From Gnetum montanum (lineage: Eukaryota > Streptophyta > Gnetopsida > Gnetales > Gnetaceae), in NCBI GenBank assembly GCA_015680685.1, contig MNCI01011145.1:696319-760318 (forward strand): 64,000 nucleotides of DNA, in the 5' to 3' direction. Shown here piece by piece: positions 44,401 to 56,500 of this stretch. The notes below the pieces were generated by a model. It did not search any database. It was not told where the DNA came from and saw only the letters and a list, made by a program, of their open reading frames with translations. How positions within the stretch are numbered: the first letter of the stretch is position 1; every line of letters begins with the position of its first letter. A program made the translations under genes and the position numbers.

Positions 44401-45589
44401 GCTAAAGTAGTTGTAACATTACATATGTTAATATCATTTCCGATGGGAAAATAATAATTAAATTAATAAAAAACAAGGCCAAGCATTACATTAACATCAA
44501 CATGATGCTTACTTACACAAAGACACTTGAATAAAAAATCTTAAATCTTAACCTTTGGTAATAAAGATAGCAAACAATTATTTTTAACATAATTTATTTT
44601 TTTCTTGTTTGCTTCTTCAAATATAATTGTAGTGAAGTACCTTTCTAGTGGACCACTCTTATTTAGTGGGTCACAGTTATCTTGCTATAGTATAGTGAGG
44701 GGTTAAACTAAAAGAAATTATTATCAAGTCAAGTAATCAAAGAAGTAATAATCAAAGTATGCATCAATGGTTGTTTTTATAGCAAAAAGAAATAAAGCAT
44801 TACTTCATTAATGTAAATGCTATTAATCAAGAAAAGAATAGAGAATAAGCCAAAATCAATTGTTGTTCAAACACAAGCACCAATGTTACCAAAAAAAACA
44901 CACCTCAGCCAAATAATTTTGCAAAACATAGGAAAAAAAATGGAAAAAAAAGCTAAAAATAAAAAGAAAAATAAAAAAAATGCTAACAACAATATGCTTC
45001 TTTGTTTGTAACTTCATTAAAAGAACAATGTGCTGTTTTATATGATGATTAAAAAATAATTCTTCCTATCCCGCTAGCTTCTATAAAATGCAAAAAAATA
45101 ACACATGTTTTATTCTGGAAGAGACATCAACTAAATTTTTTTTTGCATTCCTACTGCAACATTAAAATGCATAATTATGAAACCTATTACTACTTCGGTG
45201 GTAAGTACCCTATCCTTACTGTTCAACCTTTCAAAAATGGGAAGATAAAAAAAAAAAGACAAGTGCCCTATCCTTACTTACTGATCAACCTTCCAAAATT
45301 GGGGGAAAAGAAAAAAAAAACAACAAAAATGAAAAAGAGAAAACCGGCGGCAAATTCACATGCCATCATAACTTCAGTTATCAAGTGGTTCCCGTCGGAC
45401 CCTTTGTCTGCAAATCATACCCTACGCACCGCTTGCAAAAGAGAAGTGCAACAACTGTGCTGAAACTATATCTATCCGGAGAGCAGAAAGCAACGTGTTA
45501 CTGATGGTATGTTTAACTAGTTTTTCTTCTCTGTTTAATTATTTACTGAGAAACGACTTGCAGTATGTGGGGTTGTCTAGACAGTTAAA
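44401..45589. other. AT-rich stretch, nothing recognised
   Basis: A-rich runs at 44880-44990 and 45240-45340 create lysine-rich frames on the plus strand that look spurious. No motif or element end could be assigned. The text becomes less AT-rich from about 45340 toward the transporter remnant. Confidence 0.4.
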
Positions 45590-46700
45590 ATGACAGTGAG
45601 TGCAGCAACGGCTCTGTTCGACCAGTGTACTTCTGTTTTCGGAGGGGCAGATCAGGAACCACGGGTACCATATTTTGGAATTTTTGAAGACCACGGATGG
45701 CCTTCAAGTGCCCTGAATTTTTGCAGGAGGTGGTTTCACTTCTATCTCCGGAATTATTGTATTTTCTTTTGAATACTTTGCTAGTCGTTGAAATGTAATT
45801 TATTATGAGTTTTGGTTACCTGAAATCTCATTAAAAATGTTGGACTGCTCTGTTTGCTACTTGTTCAGGTGACATCGAAGAAGGACAAAGAACAGTATTT
45901 GCTCACTTGCTAACCGTGCAGGTACGTTCATGTAGAGGAATTCGTGGAGGCTATTAAAGGTCAGTGGCTTCTCATACGAGTTTTCAAGGATGCAGCAGCA
46001 GCATGGTTATTTCCTTGTTACAGAAAACAGACAATTCTCTTGCAAATTTAATCTCCACATGAAACACGTTGAATATGTTCACAATTCTTCTACAGGAATG
46101 TATGTTCCTGTACGGGTCTTTTGGACGTAATAAAACTGCAGTTTCTTTCAAAATGATTCAGTTATGTAACTAACTAATTTCTTAATAATAAATTATGTTG
46201 TCTAGTTATTAATAATTCTGAATTGAAATTTATGTACTCACTGAGGACTTTTTAGCTTTATCTATTGCAATATGTGCAACTGAATCAAACTCTAATACAG
46301 ATCATGATGCTGGCTTCCATGGGAACAACATTATTTTTAACGCCTCAGCTTAGTAGAGATCCACGAAGTGCTACTGGCCTGTGGAAGGGCTTGCTCTGTT
46401 TTACCAGTACAGAAGTATTCTTCTTTCCTACTTGAGCATATACATTACGCATTAGCTGCATGGTTTTTTAAGTTACCAATTTCTGCAGTTGAGGCACTAG
46501 TTTGGGTTGTCATCGCATACTATCCTGATTGGTTTCTATCCTACATTCCTACTCGGTGACAATTCAAATTTCAATTGCAGAATTTTTTTTTTAAAAATCA
46601 GATAATTGTATTGATGCATATGTCGTGTTAACAGGTTACATCTTCCTTTTCAACGCCCTCTGTACTCTGGTAATGACAGTGCATCACAACCAGGTATGCA
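45590..46700 (+). pseudogene. PDR-type ABCG transporter, exon remnants
   Basis: Successive exon-like pieces read like a pleiotropic drug resistance (full-size ABCG) transporter, a plasma-membrane ATP-driven exporter. 45590-45728: SAATALFDQ, then after a frame change MAFKCPEFLQE. 45869-45960, after a CAG acceptor: VTSKKDKEQY, then VHVEEFVEAIKG. 46302-46558: IMMLASMGTTLFL, then FKLPISAVEALVWVVIAYY, which is a transmembrane helix region. 46635-46693: GYIFLFNALCTLVMTV, the next membrane segment. The order equals the region following the first nucleotide-binding domain in PDR proteins. Stops and frame changes break it, and no first or second nucleotide-binding domain is seen. Introns are retained, so it is a genomic fragment, not a retrocopy. 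Confidence 0.75.
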
Positions 46701-49700
46701 TAAATTTCCGTTACTGTTTACTGAGCAAGGGGTCACTGTGTTTGAATGAAGTTCAGAGACAGGTCTCTAATTTTGAATATACTTTGATGAAACTCAGAAA
46801 ACTCTTACGGTAGCTAACCAAGTCACAAGGCTTCTTTTCTGCTACCATCAATTAAGAGACTAAAATCCGAGAGTTCTCAAGGACAGATAGACGATCAACT
46901 CATGTTTGGTCTTGTATTGCTGGTCAAAAGCAATCAGGTGAGTACCTTTTGTTAGGAGTCTTGTCAATTTTAAGTTTAAGACACCTTCATGTTTTAACTG
47001 TTGCTATGTTGGTAAATTAGTCTTGGCATGTTGGCTGAAAATAACAAAAGCCAAAGTATGTAATATGTCAAAAGAATATGTAACCTCTCACACCTAATTT
47101 GGCCATGATTAATTATGGATTATAACTCCATAATTTGGCTTTTAACCAAAGCATGACATTATGACCGCTATATCAGTGAATGCTTGAGTGGTCTCAAATC
47201 ATCTTATCATCACATCTTCAAAGGTGTACAAGACATAATTCTAGTTGCAGTATCTTCCTTTTGTGAAAGCTTGATCTAAGCTTGTTGTAAGTCTAAAAGA
47301 AAATAAGACTTGAATTTCTAAGGCTTGCTAGGAGCTGGAATTGTTGCTAGGGTTTTTGTATGCTTTCCTTACAATAATTTCTTGTGTTCTTGATACATTT
47401 CTTCTAATTCCATAATTGAATTTCTATTTCTATCACTTGGTGTTGCTTTGTGATCTTACTTAATCAAGGTGTAAATTAACACCTTTAATGCTCATCTTCA
47501 AATCTTTTTATGTAAGCAGTATCATTTTGCTAGATTTTGGTCAAAATTCATGAAATACATGAAAGAAATACCTACATTTTCCTAAAATTAAAATTAAACT
47601 TCTACCATCTTGGTCTGTGTTGTTCTTAGCGACTTTAATCATTGGAGACAGTTTCACTGGAATCAAAATTGTGCAAAATGAGAGCACTCAAAGGTTTTGT
47701 TCCATGAAGAAAACCTGTAATTCAAGCATTGATTGATACATGGAATACAATTGAAAACATTGTAAGGATGTAATTAAGCATTTCCATTGCCATTTATCAT
47801 GATAAAGTGTCAACCGGCACGTACTGTTCAAAATTTCAGTAGCCCTGTTCCCTCCATGTAGGATGAACTCAGCTAGTGCTGTGGACCATAGAATCTAAGG
47901 GCTGCTTTTTGAAGTTAATTGAAATTTGCAAAAGACTATATCTACCTCTAAATGTTATAAAATTTTCTATCCTCATCTCTCAATGTATTGTTATTTTGAT
48001 GTAATTCTTTATAATTTTACCTATTGTTTTTTTTTCTATATAAGCTTTATATTATTGTTCTGTGTTTGTTTTATGAATTACAATCTACTCAGAATGAAAT
48101 GTCCTGACAATTCAAGTACTATCATACCTGCCTTAAGATATCATCTATGAAGTATGAATGTAATAAAAAATGTATGGAATGTTGCGTAAGTTAATTATAT
48201 CCCGTAAAATTTCTCCCTTGCTTAATTGATTAGGGGGCTCTCTAAAATCATGTATAAACTTAGTTGAACAATATTGAAAAGGGAAAAATCATACATTTTT
48301 TAATGAAAAGGACAACATAAAAGAAATCCTTTAGAGGAATTAAGATACTTGAGAAAACAGAAATGATCGAGAATGTTAGATTTATATGGCTAAAAAATTT
48401 GTTTAAATGGATAAATGTATATGCTAAAAGATCAGAGCTTTATTAATTGCTTAGCATAAACTTTAGTGTTCATCATAAAGAAAAGATGCATCAATTTTGC
48501 ACCCAAGGAGCACTCGTTTGGTGAATTTATATTTGTTGTTTTTTTAATGGAAATGAATAGTTTCATGGATACTTTAAAGATATTTTTGAATTTAAACTAA
48601 AATGTTGATAAATTATTTATAAGTTGTTTTTGATGATGTTGCCAGCTTTTGGTGCTGTTTTTACGAACTCTTAATAACACTTTGCTTTCAATCTGGTAAG
48701 TTTTACTTTATCTGTTTTTTTTTTTAAAATTCTGCAACATAAATTTGAGCTTTTTTTAATTGTTGTTTTCATTTGCTTCAGTTATAAAATATTGTAAATT
48801 CATACATAAATGCACAAGATACCCACTTTCAATTGTCTTTGGGACTTTGGCCTTCTAGTAAAGGGATATGATGTGAGGCTGTGCTATCGCACTATAAATA
48901 TGTATTTAATCGTCTAGATGATGTCAGACAGTCAATTTGCCATTAAAACATTAATAAAACACAAATCCAGCCAAGCCGCATTTATGCATAAAGCTTTTAA
49001 CAACGTTGAAAAGAGATGTTATGGTTTAGCGAAAATTAGCTTTTAGCCAGTTCTTATATTTTAATTTTCTTCTGCCACTTATTATGTTACAATCACCACC
49101 GGAACTTTCTCGTTAGAGTATTCAAGCCACTGTGTACTATGTCAATCACATTTTCTGATGGTAGATCTTGCAAACAGACTAGAAACAATTCTTAAATTTC
49201 ATTAATATTTACTCTTTCAGCAATGCAATTTGTATGTGTTTGGTCTGAAGAATGCACACATACAATTTTTCTGATATTTTGTATCTCAAAATTTGGACGG
49301 CATTTATGACTTGTGTATCCTTGGATATGCAATTCATTCCTTCAAAGATTCTATTTATACAAAACCTTTTTTTTTTTAATTTGAAAGTTGCACCTTAAAA
49401 ATGGATTAGGCTTCATTCACACATGTATTTCCCTGTTTTCTTTCTTTTCCTAAAAATTATTTTTGATTTTTTTATTTTATCTTGCTACATTTTTTGATTA
49501 ATAGTGTGAAACTCATTGGTAAGATTTGTGACATGCATTTCACAGTTTATACATTCAATTGCAATGGTTTATACTGAGATATACAGAAATTTTGTAAAAG
49601 AAATATCTAAAACTAAGTTATGCCAAATGGCTTTCAAGGGTGTCTATGTCATGTAATATAAAAGGTTTAGTTTTGGTTTTATTTTAAATGCAAGAGTACT

Positions 49701-50452
49701 GAATAGGTTTTATTTTAACATTTTAGAGTTTTATCGAAGAGGTTTTTCTGTCTTTGTCTTCATGTATATGTTCCAGTTACTGAAGAAGTTATGGAGAAAA
49801 TCTTTTTTAAAATATAAAATATTTATTTGTAGATCATAATAAAATAAGCTTATTATAAAATGTTTTGGATTGTTTGGGATGTGTTGGTGATTGGTGATAG
49901 CTGTCACTTAATCATGAGCATTGTAAATGATTCTTATTTTGGAAAAGAAGCACATTCATTTTGGATTTTGTAAATATCAGCTTGACAATTTAGGTGCTGT
50001 TACCAATTACCATAAGTGTTATTGAATTAAACCATTATTGTTTTGGGAAGGAAATTACACTCCCAAGCTTTTTAAATAGTTTCTACATGTTCTTTGAAGG
50101 TTAAATGATATTGTTGTTCATGTCTTTGTATGTTACAGTCTTTTAAATTTCTGATTCCCATGCCTTAATCTTATGAAATTCATGCATAAGGTAATGGTTA
50201 TGATTTTTTTAAAAAAAATGGAAACACCAGTTCCATAGACTGTTCACAGAGCACAGTGCCTTTTTATTATTGGTAGGGCATTAAGTATTAAGTTCATGTA
50301 TTAACTTTGTGTGTGTGTTCATTGCTGAATTGTGAGCTCACAGTTGAAGTAATGCATTGTTAAAAGCAAAGAAACTATGGTGATTAGTTTTACGCTGGAT
50401 AAAAAGAATCTTTATACAGGTTCATGAAACATGACCTGTAACCCTAATTTGT
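46701..50452 (+). other. AT-rich intron-like stretch
   Basis: No recognised transposon ends. A weak exon-like piece at about 48642-48705 ends at a good donor (CTG|GTAAGTTTT). Its conceptual reading (FGAVF...) could be a decayed first exon of VPS26, given the VPS26 exon downstream, but the match is too short to rely on. Otherwise T-rich text typical of introns or intergenic DNA. Confidence 0.4.
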
Positions 50453-50527
50453 TTTGAGTGTAGAACCTTTTCCAGGGAAAAGGTTAGAGCATACTGGTGT
50501 TAAACTTGAGCTTCTTGGTCAAACAGG
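50453..50527 (+). pseudogene. VPS26 (retromer subunit) exon
   Basis: The plus strand reads VEPFPGKRLEHTGVKLELLGQ, very close to the conserved plant VPS26 segment (EP..GK+VEH.GVK+ELLGQ). VPS26 is an arrestin-like core subunit of retromer, which recycles cargo from endosomes. The piece is bounded by TTTTGAG on the left and a donor-like CAG|GTGTGC on the right, so it looks like a single exon. The next conserved block of the protein (MYFDRGNFYDF) is not convincingly found downstream, so this is a fragment or a long-intron remnant. Another exon might lie at 48642-48705. Confidence 0.7.
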
Positions 50528-51112
50528 TGTGCTTTTCTATCTTTGGGAAATGCAGATTTTGATTGATTTAAGGCTTTGTTTTATAATATGGGACAAGCCA
50601 TCACTTATGATTATGATAAATCTGACAGCTGGGTTGATGATCCAAATTAACCATGTCAAGTTCCAGATGAAATTCCTATATATGGTGCATGTCATCATGT
50701 AATTAATACATCAAAGTAATCATTTGGAAAATTAGAAAAAAGATAAAGAACCTTAGTGAAGTAGATTGAGCATTGATTAAACATTCATTATCCATGCCCC
50801 ATCCTTGTCATTGGAGTGTATTGTCGAAGTTGGTAAGAAGTGGGCAAAAGATTTATTTCCTAAGAAGTTAGGTAGACTCAAAACAAATTCATAGTTTTGT
50901 GATGGGTTCTAATTAACATCAGGAAAATTATCTATGCCTCAGAAATAGATAGTACTACAAATATAATTAGTATCATGTAATACAATCTCTTTTATCTGCT
51001 TAGAAAGATAAAGACAGCAAAAATGCCATATATTTGGATTTATGTAGTAAAGGACGTGGCATTCATAATATGCATGTTACAACATATTATTAGTCATAGA
51101 TGTAATATAAAC

Positions 51113-51178
51113 GTTACTACATTAGGAATCATCATAACCTTATGTGTTACTACATTAGGAATCATCATAACCTTATGT
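51113..51178 (+). repeat. 33-bp perfect tandem duplication
   Basis: The unit beginning GTTACTACATTAGGAATC occurs twice in a row without a mismatch (51113-51145 and 51146-51178). It appears recent compared with its surroundings. Confidence 0.9.
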
Positions 51179-51841
51179 ATTATATAATTTATTGAATTAA
51201 GATTCTTGTAATGTGTTTGAAAACATGTTTTGAAATCCATAGCAATTTTCAGTTCTTTAACAATCACTATTTTCTGAATCCACCAATGGTGTTATAGCCC
51301 ACTAGAGCTCTGCGTATAGCAGATGCCTTGGGCCCTACTATAGTAACCCCACCCATTTCTATATCCCTCTTTGACTTTTTGAAACCCACCATTGAGTTCA
51401 ATAAAATGTGAGAACCAGGTTAAGAACATAAACAATTGTAAATGTTGAAATGCTTTTTATAGAATGCTAAAAAGCCTTTTAAAGAGCAATGCAATTTTCA
51501 TTTCATTTTTAGTTCATTAAGTTTATAAAGGAATTTTAGACAATGAAAGAATTACTTGGTTATCTTGACTTCACAAACAAATAGTTAATAAAATTTGTAT
51601 TTTTGGAAAGGTTAAGAAGTTCTCTACAATTTGGAAAAAAGAAATACTATAAAAGATATTTGTTAGCTAAGTTTATGTTATGTGCTTTCCAATTTATCAA
51701 AAATTGTGGTAATTATGGTAGTGAAACTTTGAGAGATGCTAACTCAAAAGTTATGTTTTTTGTGCTAATTTTTTTGAGGAATATTTGGGTTATCTATTAA
51801 TGAGAAAATTAGTTATAAGTCAAAAAATACATCTTCCCTAG

Positions 51842-51906
51842 CACTACAAGATCATTTTAGGGGCCCCCACACCACCCCCACACCCCCCACCACCCCCACC
51901 CCCCAA
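51842..51906 (-). repeat. C-rich tract (G-quadruplex-capable on minus strand)
   Basis: The plus strand has repeated CCCCC and CCACCCCCAC units, so the minus strand carries many runs of four to six G separated by one to three bases. It directly follows CACTACAAGATC, the type of terminus seen in CACTA transposons. Confidence 0.7.
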
Positions 51907-51994
51907 TGCCCAAAATTAGGGGTAGAAACCCCCCTTATCCACCAAATACTAGATTGAGAAAATTCCAAACCTCATCAATAGTCCCCCAAGCCTC

Positions 51995-52593
51995 CTACAC
52001 CCCCTTATAAGCGGATAGGAAGACGAATACATGCACAAAAAGCCCTCTCCTAAGCGTGCACCACGTCAAGGATTGCATGATGTCTACAAACGTTGTTGTC
52101 TTTTGAAAATTCTTGAAAGCTTGTTCTGTCCTTGTGCATTCCTTGATGTTCCCTTCCCCATCCAGTTGTAGCTTATGACCTCTGTGCTTGATGTGTCTCC
52201 TAAACATGTGCCAAGATGTATTTCTCCCGATGTTGATGAGATGTTGATGACCACATACAGGCATCGCCCCTATTGTAGCCATGATTGGGCACTTTGTTCA
52301 TGGGCATGATCCAACTGTTGTTGGATCAAGGTGGTTTCCTCCTCCTCCCTTGCTTGCCTTTCTTGTTCTTCCTTCTCCCTTAGCTCTTGGAGTCTCACCT
52401 CCTCTTGGAGATGCACCCTCAGGCTCTCTCTTAGCTCCACCTCGAGAGCCTCTCTAGTCGCCACCTCAACTAAATCTCTTCGTTGTCGCTTCTTCCCAAT
52501 GGTGTCATTCGGTCTCCTCCAGCTGCGACTCTTCTTCACACACGGTTGACTAGTTTTGCCAAATTCAATGAATGGTCTTTGTATGATGGGCAA
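51995..52593 (-). pseudogene. Unknown coiled-coil frame, possibly transposon-derived
   Basis: 52270-52593 on the minus strand reads a basic start (KKSRSWRRPNDTIGKKRQRR) followed by a long glutamate/arginine heptad-like stretch (residues 40-90), clearly a coiled coil. 51995-52282, in an overlapping frame, continues with His/Cys-containing text (GHQHLINIGRN, HIKHRGHKLQ). I do not recognise the family. Its closeness to a CACTACAAGA terminus and a G-rich tract suggests a DNA transposon remnant, but no matching inverted terminus was found within 1 kb. Confidence 0.4.
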
Positions 52594-52921
52594 ACCTTGA
52601 CTTAATTAATTGTGTATCATAGATTCAAAGTTCAAAACCACATACCACATGGGTACTTGGGAAAAATATACATTCAAGTTGATGTAAAGTAGAGAAAAAT
52701 AAAACTTTTTTGAAGTCACTCAACTAGTACAGTGGTTCATCCCAATTTGATGGATGAAGGCAATGGTGTTGATTTCTAGGCTGGCCATCCATTAAAAACA
52801 TAAAGTTCTAGCACCACGTGTCATCATGTTTCAGAAATTGACCATGATGAATATGGAATTGTATTGTTGTGAACAGTTGTACCAAAGAAATATAATGAGG
52901 GTGGTAAAGTAATTCTTTAAA

Positions 52922-53100
52922 ATTATCATCATCATCATCTTAGCTTTATCCCAATTACATGGGTTGGCTATATAAGTTTCTTCATACCATTTACTTTTAT
53001 TGAGAGCCAAATAAACATCAATACCTAAATCTTGGATGTTTTTCTTTATGCAAAGCAAACTAGTTATGTTTTGGTCTGGCTCTTCGGTGGTTGATCTCAA
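52922..53100 (-). pseudogene. C-terminus and 3' end of RTE LINE ORF
   Basis: The minus strand reads STTEEPDQNITSLLCIKKN, IDVYLALNKSKWYEETYIA and NPCNWDKAKMMMMM, the typical end of plant RTE ORFs (..DP..WDKA) fused to ATG repeats. Nothing is broken in this short part. Confidence 0.7.
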
Positions 53101-53266
53101 CTTTAATTTTTTAAAATTAGGACACTTTTTTAATAATGAGATAAACTCATGAGATGTGTGTAGGGTTTTACTTGTAAATGCTATCTATTTTGTAGTCTGT
53201 ATTAATGTATTTTAGTGCCTTATGTTGGCACTAAGATAAATCTTTGTGTGTTTTATTGATTGTCAT

Positions 53267-53270
53267 TTCT

Positions 53271-53303
<33 letters not shown>
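53267..53303 (+). repeat. Long T-tract
   Basis: About 35 nearly uninterrupted T bases, followed by an N at 53307. It could be the poly(A) tail of a minus-strand retrotransposed sequence. Its length in the assembly may be inaccurate. Confidence 0.6.
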
Positions 53304-53306
<3 letters not shown>

Positions 53307-53392
53307 NTCTACTTTGACCGAAACCATTTTTGTGGTTTTAGTTCTTTTGGTAAAGGTAAAAATAGTGAATCATTTTTTTAAAACTTTTATTA

Positions 53393-53650
53393 TATCAGTT
53401 TTCATTGGTAGTGAGGCATAGCTCAGTTGGTCAAAGCACATAGTTTGTCATCTCCAAGTCATAGGTTTGATTCCAAGGGGCATGCTAAGATATGTGCCAC
53501 CTCATGGCATGGTTAAATATATGTTTAGGGAGTATGGTGTTCGGTAGATAGTTGACTATAGGAAATCATTGTCAAATCCTACTTTAATAAGTTAGCTCAT
53601 GTTAATGGGATAAAGGTACCAATATGATGATAATTGTATTAGTTTTCATT
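53393..53650 (+). mobile_element. tRNA-derived SINE with target-site duplication
   Basis: The body 53407-53636 is flanked by TATCAGTTTTCATT (53393-53406) and TATTAGTTTTCATT (53637-53650), one mismatch in 14. The head shows an A box (ATAGCTCAGTTGG) and, about 40 bases later, a B box (GGTTTGATTCC), the internal Pol III promoter of tRNA genes. The rest is a unique body without poly(A). It was moved by LINE machinery in trans, and lies within the RTE element. Confidence 0.85.
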
Positions 53651-53866
53651 CTATTAACTTTTCTCATTTTGCACAATCTTATAGATATGTACATATTACC
53701 TACCACTTTCCCAAATGCCTAGGGCTTGTGATATTACCTACAACCTTTTTTTTATTTTTATTTTGTGAGAATAAAGGATCCTTTTTGGACCAGAGTTGTA
53801 GCCTATAGAGATTGGTTCAGCCCTTGTTTTCTACCATTGTCGGTGCAGTTATCCATGGGGGATCTT

Positions 53867-54560
53867 TCAATAGCTCCAACATCCAAGTTGGTCTTGTAGG
53901 TAATATTTTGTCTCATGGATTTTGTTAGTAGCATAAAAGAGATCTTGTGGAATGTTAATGCTATCTAATCTTTTGTAAAGTTTATCTCGAGCAACAACAT
54001 CACAAGTCTTAGAAAAGTCAACAAAAAAGATAAAAGTCTTGTGGTTGGGTTTTTTTGCTTTCTCCACACAATAATGCAAAGTAATTAAATGGTCTAGAGG
54101 AGAATGATTCCTCCTGAAGTCCACTTGCAATTGATTGTGAAGACTTTGTATTTCTACCCATGAACTAATATTATCATCCAAAATAGTGCCCAATAACTTA
54201 ATGAATACTGAATTAATTGCAATCAATCAATAATTATTAATATCCATCTTATCTTTCTTTTTTAAAATTAAAACTACTTGTCTAGAACACCAAAAATGAT
54301 CTAAACCATGTTGAAGCCCTTTATTAAGAAGGTTAGAAGTTGCTTTCCACACTAATGGGCCACTCAATTTAAAAAGTTATGCATATAATTCATTGATACC
54401 AACACCTTTCCTAGAAGATAATCTTTGAATTCATGTAGAAATGTCATCGACAGATAACTCAAGAATACTAGAGTTATCTTGCATAGTAGGTGAAGTCTCT
54501 TGTTTAAAAAGGTTATTGGGAAAAGTCTCAACCATTTTGTTGTTTGTCTCATAAGAAATT
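53867..54560 (-). pseudogene. Reverse transcriptase of RTE LINE
   Basis: The minus strand reads, with three in-frame stops, a non-LTR RT: RLSSRKGVGINELYA, then LLNKGLQHGLDHFW, FIKLLGTILDDNIS, FRRNHSPLDHLITL (plant RTE motif around HS..DH), FVDFSKTCDVVARDKLYKRL (motif A with the first catalytic Asp region) and INIPQDLFYAT. The YADD motif is missing. The enzyme would prime cDNA at the nicked target. Confidence 0.8.
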
Positions 54561-55492
54561 CTAAAAGCTTTTTAGATTATATTTGAGCTCATTGATCGTT
54601 CTTTCTTTCTTTTCTTTAATGAACTCCTTTTTTTAAAAAAAGAAACAAATAAGCTTTCTATAATTCTTCAACATTGAAACATCCAAATGTGAAACTAAAA
54701 CATCTTTACAAGTTGTCAATCAATCAACATCAAACCAAGGTTTTTTGCAAACAAGGCTCTTCTTAATTTGCGCCTAAGTAGTTGTAGACAAGAGAACATT
54801 AGTCAAATTTAGCTCATTGTCGTTGTTGACCAACATATTAGGCACTCTTATTTGAAAATCTTGTTAAAGGTCTTTTGTGAGATACAACAAATTTTGCATT
54901 TCTTATAGTGAATATGATGAATTGAAATAGTAATAGTAAGTTTAAGATAATGAGGAGATTCTAGGAGTTTTAATCCCACTTGAAAGTTTTTCACTGTATT
55001 CATATTATCATGAGTAGACAATCAATGCCAGAGTTTCTTTGGTGTCTAGTTTAAGTGAAATGAGAGGAGGAAGGAAATTTATTAATGCCATTAAAAATTA
55101 AAGAAATCAAAGCAACGACTCCATTCTAAGAAATAAATACCCTTCTAATTTGTAATATAATCAACAAATGATGTTTTGTAAACTAAAAAAATCCGTTCAC
55201 CAAACTTTAATTAAGGATTCCAAATAATACTTTGGATTTGATTTTGTCCAACACGAGCATTAAAATCCCGACAAAGAAAAATTTTACTAAGGTTGGAGAA
55301 TTCTACAATATCTTTACCTAAGTATTGAAAAGAATGCTCTTGTGAAAGATTAGCAAAATTTTAAATAGAAAAATCCCTTAGAACAAAATAACAAGAATTA
55401 AATACCTTGAACTTTAACCCATAAATATTGGTTATTATCATTAACTTTGTGCACCTTAATGAAATGATCTTTAGACATTTTAATTAAACAAG
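54561..55492 (-). pseudogene. Endonuclease part of RTE LINE
   Basis: Near 55235-55275 the minus strand reads DFNARVGQNQIQSI, the GDFNAR-G motif of APE-type endonucleases. The remainder toward the RT is decayed, with several stops. The gene's start is separated by the solo LTR at 55493. Confidence 0.6.
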
Positions 55493-56282
55493 TGATGAGT
55501 AGCGAGATACCCCTACACTAAACCATACGAATACGAGCGTAGCACACGCGATCCGGTCAAACTCCGCAGACTAAGTGCTTACACGCCCATGGAACACTTA
55601 GGGTTAATCATTCGTTGTCTTCCCAGACTTGTAGTTGTTACAGTGTATGGTTAAGTAAGTTTGAGGTATATGATTTTTATAGCTTTTTATGTTTTATCTC
55701 CTATGCTATTGAGTTGAAGGGTTGAGAAACTAATTGCTAACTCTAACTAATGAACTAAGTCTAAATTACCTAGCGTCAGCATCTGTTCCCACTTACCATA
55801 CACAGCCTGAACCGATGCAACCGTGGCTACCAAACGCTAATTGTTGTTGGGATCACCATGTGTAATGCACGTGCTCGAAGTGGTCGTATTGAGGTACTTA
55901 ACTAGGAGGAAAGGGTTGAGAGAGAAAGCAGTAAATAACAAATAATAAATAATAGGTAATAAATAACAGTAATAAAATCCTATTCCATGCGTTGCAAGGT
56001 TTATCCGAAAAACTTGTCTTTATTGTCGTACACAAACTTGTGTTCAGGTACAATCAATGTTTGCTCAAATAAAGATTCGTTTTAGGCCTCCTACTGCGGG
56101 CACATGGAAAATATTTTATCTCTGGAGTGATCAATCTACCAGAGTTTCCCTACTGTCTAGCCTAGGATGAGGAAACAAGGGAGAGTCGCCTCTTATTTAT
56201 AAATATGACGGTGCATCGCGATATCGCGTACGCGATATCACAGGGTATCGCAGCCTATGCGATATCGCATCTCATCAACAAG
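55488..56282 (-). mobile_element. Solo gypsy LTR with TSD ACAAG
   Basis: The LTR proper is 55493-56277, from TGATGAGTAGCGAG to GCATCTCATCA, with ACAAG on both sides. The minus-strand TATA is at 56192-56201. The U3 end holds CGCGATATCGCGTACGCGATATC-type palindromes. It appears less decayed than most copies here. Confidence 0.9.
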
Positions 56283-56500
56283 CAATACCAATTTCTTTTC
56301 TTTTCAAAGACCATTGCTGTGATGGTTACTTCAATCTCAAAAGCCAAGTATTCCAGTTTTGAGTATAATCTAGAGATACCCATTTCCTTAGTCACATGCC
56401 TAAGCTGCTTCTATAATCTTTTCCTGACACATTTTTTAAAGGACAATATTATATTAGATGCTTCCTATTCTAGGCCCATTCACCTATTTTAGTATTTTAA

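Larger units (their letters stand above)
52922..56500 (-). mobile_element. RTE-type LINE, degenerate, with two later insertions
   Basis: On the minus strand I see part of an APE endonuclease (about 55200-55300), RT motifs (53867-54560), a C-terminal end (52935-53100) and a terminal (ATG)n repeat, which is characteristic of plant RTE LINEs. A SINE (53407-53636) and a solo gypsy LTR (55493-56277) interrupt it. The left part of the endonuclease should lie at 56283-56500 but is hardly readable. The RT active-site region is missing between 53650 and 53860. Confidence 0.65.

Noticed and set aside
45143-45463. Plus-strand lysine-rich frame of 106 codons
   Set aside because: Produced by A-rich runs; no domain and no start context. 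It may at most be flanking DNA of the transporter remnant.
48642-48705. First exon of VPS26
   Set aside because: A good donor and a faint FGAVF...-like reading exist, but the match is too short and contains stops, so it is mentioned only as a possibility.
51838-52930. A complete CACTA transposon
   Set aside because: Only one possible terminus was found; no mirrored CACTA end and no target duplication.
53410-53485. A functional tRNA gene
   Set aside because: A and B boxes are present, but stems cannot be paired convincingly, and the segment heads a 230-bp unit with target duplications, so it is a SINE.
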